Below, one piece after another: positions 42,053-51,671 of a stretch of DNA of 64,000 nt. The stretch covers positions 1 through 64,000 of the forward strand of contig NZ_WBIQ01000008.1 of the NCBI RefSeq assembly GCF_009749405.1. Reading direction: 5' to 3'. Source of the stretch: Agromyces lapidis. Lineage in GTDB: Bacteria; Actinomycetota; Actinomycetes; Actinomycetales; Microbacteriaceae. The position numbers and the translations under genes were made by a program. Below the pieces are notes generated by a model. It was given only the letters and a program-made list of their open reading frames with translations. It ran no database searches and was not told the DNA's origin. Positions within the stretch are counted from its first letter, which is position 1. Each line of letters opens with the position of its first letter.

Positions 42053-42601
42053 ATGGCGAGCGAGACCGTGGGATCGAACACCGACGGCGTCGGCGACGAC
42101 GCCGTCGCGGCCGCGACCGGGCAGCCCCGCGAGGTGTGGTTCGCCCGCCTCGACGAGGCCGGCGCGCAGCGCGACGGCTGGACGCACAAGGCCGTCGCGA
42201 CGTGGCTCGTCGCCGAGCACGGGGTCGACCCCTGGTGGGCGCAGAACGTGACGGTCGCCTACGAGCAGGCGCGTGGCCTCCGCCGGCCCGGGCAACGGCA
42301 GGACGGCAGCTACGAGGCGAGCGTCACCCGCTCGGTCGACCTCGAGAAGACGGCGGCGCTCCGCGCACTCGCCCGTGTCGTCGAGTCGGCGCTCGGTACG
42401 GCGCCGCTCGCCCTCAACCTCGCCGCGAAGCATCCGACCGCCAGGTTCCCGCTCGCCGACGGCGAGTTCGTGCTCGCCTCGTCGAGCGACCGGCCGGGCG
42501 GCCGCTCGTCGATCGGCCTCACGTGGGGGCGGATGCCGGGCGAGGAGCGTCTCGCCGAGGTGAAGGCCCGCATGCGCGAATGGCTCGCCGCGATCGGGTG
42601 A
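42053..42601 (+). CDS. DUF4287-like small protein of unknown function
   Basis: A 182-residue soluble protein. The central region RQREVWFARLDEAGAQRDGWTHKAVATWLVAEHGVDPWWAQNVTVAYEQARG is like DUF4287, a short helical domain often found in bacterial stress proteins. The second half (about 85-182) is an alpha/beta region with RSVDLEKTAALRALARVV and FPLADGEFVLASS. It sits between rsmA and ispE, where most actinobacteria have no gene. The ATG follows TAGCGT by six bases, in a context almost identical to that of ispE. Function is unknown. Confidence 0.7.
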   Translation: MASETVGSNTDGVGDDAVAAATGQPREVWFARLDEAGAQRDGWTHKAVATWLVAEHGVDPWWAQNVTVAYEQARGLRRPGQRQDGSYEASVTRSVDLEKTAALRALARVVESALGTAPLALNLAAKHPTARFPLADGEFVLASSSDRPGGRSSIGLTWGRMPGEERLAEVKARMREWLAAIG

Positions 42602-42639
42602 GGCGTCGAGGCCGGGAAGCCGTCGGGTAGCGTGGTGGC

Positions 42640-43572
42640 ATGACGATCGCCTGGGCCGACGAGGCAGTGCATGTTCGGGCGCCCGGCAAGATCAACCTCT
42701 TCATGCGCGTGGGCGCGGTGCAGGCCGACGGCTATCACGACGTGGCGACCGCGTACCAGGCGGTGTCGCTCTACGAAGACGTGCGGGCGTGGCCCGACGA
42801 CGAGTTCAGCGTCTCGTTCGGCGGCAGCGTCGACGTGTCGGCCCTGCCGACCGACGGCTCGAACCTCGCGATCAAGGCGGCGAAGCTGCTCGCCCGCACC
42901 GCCGGGGTGCCCGGCGGCGTGCGCCTCGAGATCGAGAAGCACGTGCCCATCGCGGGCGGCATGGGCGGGGGCTCGGCGGATGCCGCGGCGACCCTCGTGG
43001 CCTGCGACGCGCTCTGGGGCACGGGCCTCTCGAAGGAGGAGCTGCACGCGCTCGCCGCGAAGCTCGGCGCCGACGTGCCGTTCGCACTGACCGGCGGCAC
43101 GGCGATCGGCACCGGTCGCGGCGACCGGCTGAGCCCCGCGCTGGCGACCGGGTCGTTCCACTGGGTGCTCGCGGTGGCCGAGTTCGGGCTGTCGACCCCC
43201 GGGGTCTACCGCGAGCTCGACCGTCGCCGCGAGGAGCACCCCGAGCTCGACCCGGGCACCGAGTCTCCGGTCGTCGACGCCGAGGTGCTGCAGGCACTCC
43301 GCGCGGGCGATGCCCGGATGCTGGCCGCGGCGCTCCACAACGACCTCCAGGCTGCGGCGCTCGGGCTCGCGCCCGGGCTCGGCGGCATCCTCGAACTCGG
43401 CGAGGCGAACGGCGCCCTCGCCGGCCTCGTCTCCGGGTCGGGGCCGACGGTGGCGTTCCTCGTCGACGACGCCGACTCGGCGATCGAGCTGCAGGTCGCC
43501 CTGTCGGCCGCGCGGCTCAACGCGCTGCACGTGCACGGCGCGGTGCACGGGGCGCGGTTGCTGCGGTCCTGA
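42640..43572 (+). CDS. ispE: 4-(cytidine 5'-diphospho)-2-C-methyl-D-erythritol kinase
   Basis: A 310-residue GHMP kinase: N-terminal [14 protein letters not shown] with the substrate Lys, and the ATP loop [16 protein letters not shown] at about 106-121, then [11 protein letters not shown] near the C-terminus. It phosphorylates CDP-ME in the non-mevalonate isoprenoid pathway, essential for polyprenyl lipids used by enzymes such as Pmt. ATG follows TAGCGT (42628-42633) by six bases, a leaderless promoter. Conserved next to rsmA. Confidence 0.95.
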   Translation: MTIAWADEAVHVRAPGKINLFMRVGAVQADGYHDVATAYQAVSLYEDVRAWPDDEFSVSFGGSVDVSALPTDGSNLAIKAAKLLARTAGVPGGVRLEIEKHVPIAGGMGGGSADAAATLVACDALWGTGLSKEELHALAAKLGADVPFALTGGTAIGTGRGDRLSPALATGSFHWVLAVAEFGLSTPGVYRELDRRREEHPELDPGTESPVVDAEVLQALRAGDARMLAAALHNDLQAAALGLAPGLGGILELGEANGALAGLVSGSGPTVAFLVDDADSAIELQVALSAARLNALHVHGAVHGARLLRS

Positions 43573-43622
43573 GCCGGCCCGCGGCGGCGGCCCTCGGGTC
43601 GCCCGGCTAGGCTCGTCAGGTC

Positions 43623-45473
43623 ATGGCACACCTCCTCGGCGCTGAGCGCCTGCATCTCGAGTTCCCGACGCGCACCGTCTTCGACGAGGTGACCCTCGGC
43701 ATCGACGAGGGCGACCGCGTCGGGGTCGTCGGCCGCAACGGCGACGGCAAGTCGACCCTCATGAAGCTCCTCGCCGGCCGCCTCGAACCCGACGGCGGGC
43801 GGGTCACGCAGCGTCGTGGCATCCGCATCGGCATGCTCGACCAGGCCGACGTCGTCGACCCGGGCACCACCGTCGCCGAGGCCGTCGTCGGCGGCATCGA
43901 CGAGCACGTCTGGGCGGGCGACGCGAAGGTGCGCGACGTCATCGGCGGGCTGCTCGCGGATGTCCCGTGGCAGGCGCAGGTCGGCAGCCTCTCGGGCGGC
44001 CAGCGTCGCCGCGTGGGCCTCGCGGCGCTGCTCATCGGCGACTGGGACGTGCTGTTCCTCGACGAGCCCACGAACCACCTCGACGTCGAGGGCATCGCCT
44101 GGCTCGCGGGCCACCTGAAGGGTCGCTGGGCCCAGGGCCAGGGCGCGCTCGTCGTCGTGACCCACGACCGGTGGTTCCTCGACGAGGTGTGCACGGCGAC
44201 GTGGGAGGTGCACGACGGCATCGTCGAGCCCTTCGAGGGCGGGTACGCCGCCTACGTGCTGCAGCGCGTCGAGCGCGACCGCATGGCCGCCGCCAGCGAG
44301 GCGAAGCGGCAGAACCTCATGCGCAAGGAGCTGGCGTGGCTGCGCCGCGGCGCGCCCGCGCGCACCTCGAAGCCGAAGTTCCGCATCGAGGCGGCGAACC
44401 AGCTCATCGAGGACGAGCCGCCCGTTCGCAACGCGGTCGAGCTCTCGCAGCTCGCAGTGTCGCGGCTGGGCAAGGACGTCGTCGACCTCCTCGACGTGAG
44501 CGTCGAGTACCCGTCGGCCGAGTCGGCCACGGGCTCCAAGACCGTGCTGCACGAACTCGAGTGGCGAATCGCGCCGGGGGAGCGCACCGGCATCCTCGGG
44601 GTGAACGGCGCAGGCAAGTCGACGCTCCTGGGGCTCGTCACGGGCGCCGTCGAGCCGACCACGGGCCGGGTGAAGCGGGGCAAGACGGTGCGCATCGCGA
44701 CTCTCAGCCAGGAGCTCGCCGAGCTCGCCGAATGGGCCGACGAGCGGGTGTCGGCCGTCGTCGCCGAGCAGCGGGCGAGCTACACCGTCGGCGCCGGCTC
44801 GAAGGCGGTCGAGCTCACCCCCGGCCAGTTGCTCGAGCGGCTCGGCTTCACGAGCGCGCAGCTGTCGACCCCGGTGAAGAACCTCTCGGGCGGCCAGAAG
44901 CGCCGCCTGCAGCTCCTGCTCATCCTGCTGCAGGAGCCGAACGTGCTCATCCTCGACGAGCCGACGAACGACCTCGACACCGACATGCTCGCCGCGATCG
45001 AGGACCTCCTCGACTCGTGGCCGGGCACCCTCCTCGTCGTCTCGCACGACCGCTACCTCATCGAGCGGGTCACCGATCGGCAGCTCGCGATCATCGACGG
45101 CCACCTGCGCGATCTCCCTCGTGGCATCGAGCAATACCTCGAGCTGCGGGCCGGCGTGGATGCCGCGAGGCAGGCGAGTGCGGCGGCGCCCGGGGGCGCG
45201 CAGGGCAGGCCTGCGGCGCCGGCCTCGACCGCTGCGGCGCCCGCACTGTCGGGGGCCGAGCGCCGCAACGCCGAGAAGGAGCTCGCCTCGATCGACCGCC
45301 GGCTCGAGAAGCTGCAGGCCGAGATCGCGGTGCAGCATGAGAAGCTCGCCCGCCACGACCAGTCCGACTACGTGGGCCTCGGCGAGCTCGGCGACGTGCT
45401 GCGGGGGCTCGAGGCATCCGTTGCCGACCTCGAGACCCGCTGGCTCGAAGTATCTGAGAATCTCGAGGGTTGA
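43623..45473 (+). CDS. ABC-F family ATPase (translation or antibiotic-resistance factor)
   Basis: A 616-residue protein with two ABC domains and no transmembrane part. Walker A1 GRNGDGKSTLM (with Asp in place of the usual Ala/Gly), signature LSGGQRRRVGLAAL, Walker B1 LFLDEPTNHLDVEG; Walker A2 GVNGAGKSTLLG, signature LSGGQKRRLQLLLIL, Walker B2 ILDEPTNDLDTD. The linker has a basic RMAAASEAKRQNLMRKELAWLRRGAPA segment typical of ABC-F ribosome-binding proteins, and there is a C-terminal coiled coil. It follows ispE and has its own TAGGCT promoter (43608-43613). Confidence 0.93.
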   Translation: MAHLLGAERLHLEFPTRTVFDEVTLGIDEGDRVGVVGRNGDGKSTLMKLLAGRLEPDGGRVTQRRGIRIGMLDQADVVDPGTTVAEAVVGGIDEHVWAGDAKVRDVIGGLLADVPWQAQVGSLSGGQRRRVGLAALLIGDWDVLFLDEPTNHLDVEGIAWLAGHLKGRWAQGQGALVVVTHDRWFLDEVCTATWEVHDGIVEPFEGGYAAYVLQRVERDRMAAASEAKRQNLMRKELAWLRRGAPARTSKPKFRIEAANQLIEDEPPVRNAVELSQLAVSRLGKDVVDLLDVSVEYPSAESATGSKTVLHELEWRIAPGERTGILGVNGAGKSTLLGLVTGAVEPTTGRVKRGKTVRIATLSQELAELAEWADERVSAVVAEQRASYTVGAGSKAVELTPGQLLERLGFTSAQLSTPVKNLSGGQKRRLQLLLILLQEPNVLILDEPTNDLDTDMLAAIEDLLDSWPGTLLVVSHDRYLIERVTDRQLAIIDGHLRDLPRGIEQYLELRAGVDAARQASAAAPGGAQGRPAAPASTAAAPALSGAERRNAEKELASIDRRLEKLQAEIAVQHEKLARHDQSDYVGLGELGDVLRGLEASVADLETRWLEVSENLEG

Positions 45474-45486
45474 CGTCGCAGAAGCT

Positions 45487-45538
45487 GTGACCGTTTGTGA
45501 CCATGTGGTCAACACGGCGAAGAACCTTCGCCTAGCGT
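45487..45538 (+). promoter_or_regulatory. Promoter region of metQNI with two GTGACC sites
   Basis: GTGACC occurs at 45487-45492 and 45497-45502, a 10-bp period, close to the TAGCGT -10 candidate at 45533-45538. On the minus strand this reads GGTCACAAACGGTCACAGC, resembling the GTCACA-type half-sites of actinobacterial MtrA. I see no SAM riboswitch in the roughly 120-nt leader; an ATG/TGA pair at 45543-45578 could encode an 11-residue Arg-rich leader peptide but has no ribosome site. Confidence 0.4.
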
Positions 45539-45656
45539 AGAGATGCGCCCGCGATCGCGGCATCGAAGCCCCCACTGAAATCAACGGTGGCGGAGCCATG
45601 CCTGCTCCACGCCCATCCGCACCCAGACCGCGGCGCCCGAAGCGAAAGGGAACCCC

Positions 45657-46556
45657 ATGTCACACCGCACCACGAAGCTCATCGCCGCACTCGCGGCCGC
45701 CCCCCTCCTGTTCGGTCTGGCGGCGTGCGCGACGCCCGCCGGCGGCGAGGGCGACTCGGCGAGCGAGGTCGTGAAGATCGGCGTCGTCGGCAAGGGCGAC
45801 CCGCAGTGGTCCGCGTTCGAGGAGGCCGCGGCCGACGAGGGCATCACCATCGAGATCGTCGACTTCGGCGACTACGCCCAGCCGAACCCCGCGACCACCG
45901 AGGGCGAGCTCGACCTCAACCAGTTCCAGCACATCGTCTACCTCGCCGACTACAACGTGTCGGCCGGTGAGGACCTCACGGCGATCGGCTCGACCGCGAT
46001 CTACCCGCTCGGCCTCTACTCGACCAAGTACGAGTCGGCCGACGACATCAAGGACGGCGAGACCGTCGCCGTGCCGAACGACCCGTCGAACCAGGCGCGT
46101 GCGCTGCTCGTGCTGCAGTCGGCCGGCCTCATCGAGCTGAAGAGCGGCGGCACGATCTTCTCCGACCTCGCCGACGTCGACGAGAGCGCCTCGCGCGTCA
46201 AGGTCACCGCCCTCGAGGCCTCGCTCACGCCGACCTCGCTGCCCGACGTGGCCGCCGCGGTCATCAACAACGACTTCGTCGCCGACGCCGGACTCACCTT
46301 CGAGGACGCGATCGCGCAGGACGACCCGAGCGACCCCAACGCCCTGCCCTACGTGAACATCTTCGCCACCCGCGCCGAAGACGAGGACAACGCGACCTAC
46401 AAGAAGCTCGTCGAGATCTTCCAGACCGACCCCGAGGTGCAGGCCGGCCTCATCGAGGCCTCCGGCGGCACCGGCGTGCCGGTCGTGACGCCCGTCGCCG
46501 ACCTCGCGGAGTCGCTCGCCAAGGTCGAGGCCGACACGAAGGCCGCCAAGGGCTGA
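45657..46556 (+). CDS. metQ: MetQ/NlpA-family methionine-binding lipoprotein
   Basis: A 299-residue lipoprotein: signal peptide ending GLAACATPAGG with Cys24 in the lipobox, then the NlpA domain VVKIGVVGKGDPQWSAFEEAAADEGITIEIVDFGDYAQPNPATTEGELDLNQFQHIVYL. Residues DLNQFQH and later AVPNDPSNQARALLVLQSAG are typical of the D- and L-methionine receptor of the MetNIQ system. First gene of a three-gene transport operon. Confidence 0.92.
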   Translation: MSHRTTKLIAALAAAPLLFGLAACATPAGGEGDSASEVVKIGVVGKGDPQWSAFEEAAADEGITIEIVDFGDYAQPNPATTEGELDLNQFQHIVYLADYNVSAGEDLTAIGSTAIYPLGLYSTKYESADDIKDGETVAVPNDPSNQARALLVLQSAGLIELKSGGTIFSDLADVDESASRVKVTALEASLTPTSLPDVAAAVINNDFVADAGLTFEDAIAQDDPSDPNALPYVNIFATRAEDEDNATYKKLVEIFQTDPEVQAGLIEASGGTGVPVVTPVADLAESLAKVEADTKAAKG

Positions 46557-46573
46557 TCGCCCGTTCCACCGTT

Positions 46574-46614
46574 CCGCCGCGCGGGCGGCGGTGACCCATC
46601 CGGTCCCGCCGCCC
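46574..46614 (+). other. Intercistronic alternative hairpins between metQ and metN
   Basis: The 100-bp gap holds two mutually exclusive stems: CCGCCG (46574-46579) with CGGCGG (46586-46591), or GGGCGGCGG (46583-46591) with CCGCCGCCC (46606-46614), a perfect 9-bp stem with a 14-nt loop. Such hairpins after a solute-binding-protein gene usually protect its mRNA or partly terminate transcription, giving more receptor than ATPase. Role here is inferred. Confidence 0.5.
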
Positions 46615-46657
46615 GGTGCGCGTTTCCAGAGGACCACGAGTCCGGAGGAGAACCACC

Positions 46658-47686
46658 ATGGCGCTCGTCGCGCTGAAGAACGTCACGAAGACGTACCCGG
46701 CACCGGAGAAGGGCGGCCGTGAGGTCGTCGCGGTCGACGATGTCACGCTCGACATCGAGCCCGGTGACGTCTACGGCATCATCGGCTATTCGGGCGCCGG
46801 AAAGTCGACCCTCGTGCGGCTCGTCAACGCGCTCGAGCCGGCCAGCTCCGGCTCGATCGAGTTCGACGGCCGCGAGCTGACCGGGCTGCCCGAGCGCGAG
46901 CTCCGCAAGGTCCGGCTCGGCATCGGCATGATCTTCCAGCAGTTCAACCTGTTCACCTCGAAGACGGTGCAGGGCAACATCGCCTACCCGTTGAAGGTGG
47001 CGGGCTGGTCGAAGGCCGAGATCGCGCCCCGCGTGGCCGAACTGCTCGAGTTCGTCGGGCTCTCCGACAAGGCGAAGTCCTACCCCGAGCAGCTCTCGGG
47101 CGGGCAGAAGCAGCGCGTCGGCATCGCCCGTGCGCTCGCGACCTCGCCGCGGCTCCTGCTCGCCGACGAGGCGACGAGCGCGCTCGACCCCGAGACGACG
47201 CAGGAGGTGCTCGAGCTCCTCAAGCGCGTGAACCGCGAGTTCGGCGTGACGATCGTCGTCATCACGCACGAGATGGACGTCATCCAGTCGATCGCGACGA
47301 AGGTCGCCGTCATGGACGGCGGCCGCGTGATCGAGAACGGCGACGTGTTCGAGGTGTTCTCGGCGCCGCAGAACACCTCCTCGCAGCGCTTCGTCTCGAC
47401 CGTCGTCAAGGGAGTTCCCTCGCCGGCCGAGCTCGCGGTGCTCCGCGAGCGCCACGAGGGGCGCATCGTCACGATCTCCTTCCGCGACGGGGACGCCTCG
47501 CAGGCGCAGGTCTTCCTCGAGCTCGCCCGGGCGGGGCTCGACTTCGAGCTCGTCTACGGCGGCATCAACGACATCCAGGGCCGTGCGTTCGGTCATCTGA
47601 CGCTGGCGATCAGGGGCGAGGATGCCGCGACCGACGCCGCACTCGCCTCGATCGCCGCGCGCGTCGAAGTGACGGAGGCCGCCTGA
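46658..47686 (+). CDS. metN: Methionine ABC transporter ATP-binding protein
   Basis: A 342-residue ATPase. Walker A GYSGAGKSTLVRL, Q-loop MIFQQFNLFTSKTV, signature LSGGQKQRVGIARAL, Walker B LLLADEATSALDPETT, H-loop ITHEMDVIQS. A C-terminal NIL (ACT-like) domain from about residue 265 binds methionine and inhibits transport when the cell is replete. ATG at 46658 with GGAGGAG ribosome site. Start is 1 base overlap with MetI at the other end (TGATG). Confidence 0.94.
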   Translation: MALVALKNVTKTYPAPEKGGREVVAVDDVTLDIEPGDVYGIIGYSGAGKSTLVRLVNALEPASSGSIEFDGRELTGLPERELRKVRLGIGMIFQQFNLFTSKTVQGNIAYPLKVAGWSKAEIAPRVAELLEFVGLSDKAKSYPEQLSGGQKQRVGIARALATSPRLLLADEATSALDPETTQEVLELLKRVNREFGVTIVVITHEMDVIQSIATKVAVMDGGRVIENGDVFEVFSAPQNTSSQRFVSTVVKGVPSPAELAVLRERHEGRIVTISFRDGDASQAQVFLELARAGLDFELVYGGINDIQGRAFGHLTLAIRGEDAATDAALASIAARVEVTEAA

Positions 47687-48345
47687 TGGATCGCCTGTTC
47701 GAACTCGGTTCGGAGTTCTGGGTCGCCGCGTACGAGACGCTGTACATGGTCGCGCTCACGCTGCTCATCGGCGGCGCGATCGGCTTGCTGCTCGGCGTGG
47801 TGCTCTACAGCACCCGCCCCGGCAGCCTGCTGCCCAACCGCGCGGTGTTCAACGTGCTGAACGTCGTCATCAACTTCTTCCGCCCGATCCCGTTCATCAT
47901 CTTCCTCGCCGCGGTGCAGCCGTTCGCGCGGTACGTGATCGGCGTCGGCATCGGCAACGACGCCCTGGTCTTCTCGCTGTCGATCGCCGCCTCCTTCGCG
48001 ATCTCGCGCATCGTCGAGCAGAACCTCATCACGGTCTCGCCCGGCGCGATCGAAGCGGCCCGTGCGATGGGTGCCGGCCCTGTGCGGATCCTCCGCACGG
48101 TCGTCATCCCCGAGGCGCTCGGCCCGCTCATCCTCGGCTACACGTTCATCGTCGTCGCGATCGTCGACATGACGGCGATGGCCGGCTTCATCGGCGGCGG
48201 CGGGCTCGGCAACTTCGCGCTCGTCTACGGCTACCGGCAGTTCGAACCCGCGATCACGTGGGCGGCGCTGCTGCTCATCGTGATCTTCGTGCAGGCGCTG
48301 CAGTTCTTCGGCAACTGGCTGGCCCGCAAGGTGCTGCGGCGCTGA
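47686..48345 (+). CDS. metI: Methionine ABC transporter permease
   Basis: A 219-residue permease with five helices. It contains VAAYETLYMVALTLLIGGAIGLLLGVVLY, the RPIPFIIFLAAVQPFAR segment, the EAA loop PGAIEAARAMGAGPVRILRTVVIPEALGPLI and GGGGLGNFALVYGYRQF, all typical of MetI. Its ATG overlaps the metN stop by one base. The operon ends at the strong hairpin at 48352-48384. Confidence 0.95.
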   Translation: MDRLFELGSEFWVAAYETLYMVALTLLIGGAIGLLLGVVLYSTRPGSLLPNRAVFNVLNVVINFFRPIPFIIFLAAVQPFARYVIGVGIGNDALVFSLSIAASFAISRIVEQNLITVSPGAIEAARAMGAGPVRILRTVVIPEALGPLILGYTFIVVAIVDMTAMAGFIGGGGLGNFALVYGYRQFEPAITWAALLLIVIFVQALQFFGNWLARKVLRR

Positions 48346-48351
48346 CGCCGA

Positions 48352-48384
48352 TCGGGGCGGGTGCGCGATGCGCGCCCGCCCCGA
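48352..48384. terminator. Bidirectional GC-rich terminator hairpin
   Basis: TCGGGGCGGGTGCGC (48352-48366), loop GAT, GCGCGCCCGCCCCGA (48370-48384) forms a 15-bp stem with only one T-G wobble. It lies between the metI stop and the end of the convergent AztD-like gene, so it should end both transcripts. It lacks a long T-tract, as is common in high-GC actinobacteria. Confidence 0.75.
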
Positions 48385-48397
48385 GGCATCCGTGTCG

Positions 48398-49636
48398 CTA
48401 CTCGCCGACGGTGGCGAGCTCGTTCGGAACGTGGTCGAGCACGGCGCTCGCCGTGACCTCGCCCGACTCGAGCTCGACGGCGTGCACGCTCGAGTCGCTC
48501 GGGTCGGTCACGTAGGCCACGTGGCCGCGCACCTCGAGCGCGGGTCGCGGCTGCTGCCAGTCGACCGGCTCGCTCCACTCGTCGATCACGGAGATGCGCT
48601 TCGACACGGTGCCGCTCACCGGGTCGATGACGTGGATCGCACCGTCGGTGCCGAGCACGAGCGCCTCGCCGTGAGGGCCCCGCGCGAGCGAGCGGAAGGT
48701 GTAGCTCGTACCGAGCTCCACGAGCCGCATCGATGCCTGCTCGGTGTCGATGAGGCTCACCCTGGTGGGCCGCTCGAGGTCGGCGTCGGCGTCGACCTTG
48801 TAGTCGCCGAGCACGATCGGCGACTCGGGGGAGCCGGCCTGGTTGCCGATGCGGCCGTACGCGTCTGGGGCCGCGATCTTCGTGAACGCGCCGTCGAAGA
48901 CGAGGGCGCCGTCCTCGCAGCCGAGCACCACGACGTCGCCGGCTGAGACGGTCTCGCCGTGCACACCGGGGCAGTCCTCGCTGCGCGTGAGCTCGTTCCC
49001 CGAATCGTCGAGCACGATCGCACCGGTGCGGCGCTCGTCGTCGCCGAGCGTGGTCAGCAGCGCGCCCTCGTCGAGGGCGACGGCGACGCCGTGGTGCGCT
49101 TCCTCGCTGTGGTGGATTCGGACCTCGGGCTCGCCCTCGGCGAGGGCGTCGGCATCGAAGAGCTGCACCTCGCCGGTGCCGTCGGCGAAGAGCGCGGTGA
49201 TGCCGTGGTGCGTCGTGACATGGCCGGGATGCTCCGCAGGGAAGGCGAGCTCGGTCAGCCGGGGCTCCTCGGCGTAGTAGTGGGCGTGGTCGCCGTGCTC
49301 CTCGGTGGCGACACCGGTGTCGACGACGCGGAATCCGTCGTCGGTCGAGACGATGACGTGGCGCCCGTCGCCCGCGGCGTTCACCCGGAGGAAGCCGTCG
49401 AGTGGCAGGTCGGCGACCGGCTCGAGGGTGTCGCCCTCGAGCACGGTGAGGCCCCCGTCATGGGCGATGACGATGCGCGGTGCGCCGAGTTCGACCTCCC
49501 GCGAACCCGACTCGTCGACGGGGCTCGCGGCGGACGGGGCGCCCGGCGACGCGCACCCGGCGAGGGCGATGACGGCGAGGAGCGGGGAGGCGACGGCCGC
49601 GATTCGGAGGGGACTGGGGCCGCTGGGTGTGATCAT
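48398..49636 (-). CDS. aztD: AztD-like zinc metallochaperone lipoprotein (beta-propeller)
   Basis: A 412-residue lipoprotein: signal peptide with LIALAGCASPG lipobox, then WD/YVTN-like blades. A His/Glu-rich loop TEEHGDHAHYYAEEPRLTEL, then HPGHVTTHHGI and RIHHSEEAHHGVAV, matches AztD zinc chaperones that supply Zn to the AztC receptor of the AztABC importer. I start at ATG 49634-49636, which gives an ordinary lipoprotein signal; a longer frame would place the Zur-like box inside the coding region. The AztABC genes are not in the window. Zur regulation is strongly suggested by the box 20 bp upstream. Confidence 0.85.
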   Translation of the reverse strand: MITPSGPSPLRIAAVASPLLAVIALAGCASPGAPSAASPVDESGSREVELGAPRIVIAHDGGLTVLEGDTLEPVADLPLDGFLRVNAAGDGRHVIVSTDDGFRVVDTGVATEEHGDHAHYYAEEPRLTELAFPAEHPGHVTTHHGITALFADGTGEVQLFDADALAEGEPEVRIHHSEEAHHGVAVALDEGALLTTLGDDERRTGAIVLDDSGNELTRSEDCPGVHGETVSAGDVVVLGCEDGALVFDGAFTKIAAPDAYGRIGNQAGSPESPIVLGDYKVDADADLERPTRVSLIDTEQASMRLVELGTSYTFRSLARGPHGEALVLGTDGAIHVIDPVSGTVSKRISVIDEWSEPVDWQQPRPALEVRGHVAYVTDPSDSSVHAVELESGEVTASAVLDHVPNELATVGE

Positions 49637-49656
49637 GGCGGTCACGTTATCGTTAA

Positions 49657-49671
49657 TGAAAATCATTATCA
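49657..49671 (-). promoter_or_regulatory. Zur-like box upstream of aztD
   Basis: TGAAAATCATTATCA at 49657-49671 reads TGATAATGATTTTCA on the minus strand, a near-perfect match to the actinobacterial Zur/Fur-type operator (TGAtAATGATTnTCA). It is 21 bases upstream of the aztD start and in an AT-rich pocket unlike the surrounding DNA, overlapping the predicted promoter. Repression under zinc excess is expected. Confidence 0.8.
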
Positions 49672-49794
49672 ATTTGCGCAGCCAGGGCGGCGGACGCGCG
49701 AGCCTGTATGTGGGGCGGCGGCCGCATGCGCGACTACGGGCGCTCGCGATCGGGATGGTTGCCCGCGTGCCTGCGTGCCCGCGTGCCGTCTCGA

Positions 49795-51384
<1,590 letters not shown>

Positions 51385-51671
51385 GGTTCATCTTACCCGA
51401 GATTCGAACGTATGTTCGAGTACTTCGGACGGATTTCGCAGCGAAATCCTCCTCCCGAGCGTCCGACCTCGGGCATCCGTCGTGCATTGCCGATCGCGTC
51501 GCCAAGGTCTGCGATCACCTCGGCACCGCTCGCGTCGCCTTCGCGTCGGAGCGGTGCGGGACAGGGCACGGCACCGCAGCCGACCGCGGCGCAGCTCATC
51601 GTGCACGACGCCGGCGTGTGCTGGTTCGCAAGCGACGGCGACGAGTGAGGAGCAGGCGCGTGCGTCGCGAG
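51385..51671. other. Gene-poor intergenic region with LexA box
   Basis: This 287-bp gap between the HNH gene and the MarR gene holds the LexA box (51404-51419) but no gene I can support. A plus-strand frame from ATG 51413 to 51648 (78 codons) overlaps the operator and has a low-complexity Pro/Ser-rich product, so I treat it as chance. Confidence 0.5.
51404..51419. promoter_or_regulatory. LexA (SOS) box upstream of HNH gene
   Basis: TCGAACGTATGTTCGA at 51404-51419 is a perfect 16-bp palindrome matching the actinobacterial/Gram-positive LexA consensus CGAAC-N4-GTTCG. It ends 20 bp upstream of the DUF222-HNH start, where bound LexA would block transcription until DNA damage. SOS boxes have been described for 13E12-family genes in mycobacteria. 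Confidence 0.88.

Noticed and set aside
45543..45578. 11-codon Arg/His-rich ORF in the metQ leader as a leader peptide
   Set aside because: Only four bases separate it from the -10 candidate and there is no ribosome site; too short to support.
45474..45656. SAM riboswitch upstream of metQNI
   Set aside because: I could not find SAM-I, SAM-II or SAM-IV core sequences or a matching fold in the leader.
49637..49672. Upstream in-frame ATGs for the AztD gene
   Set aside because: They would place the Zur-like box in the coding sequence and add a non-signal MIMIFINDN stretch before a good lipoprotein signal.
51413..51648. 78-codon plus-strand frame next to the LexA box
   Set aside because: Low-complexity Pro/Ser/Arg product, ATG lies inside the operator, no ribosome site.
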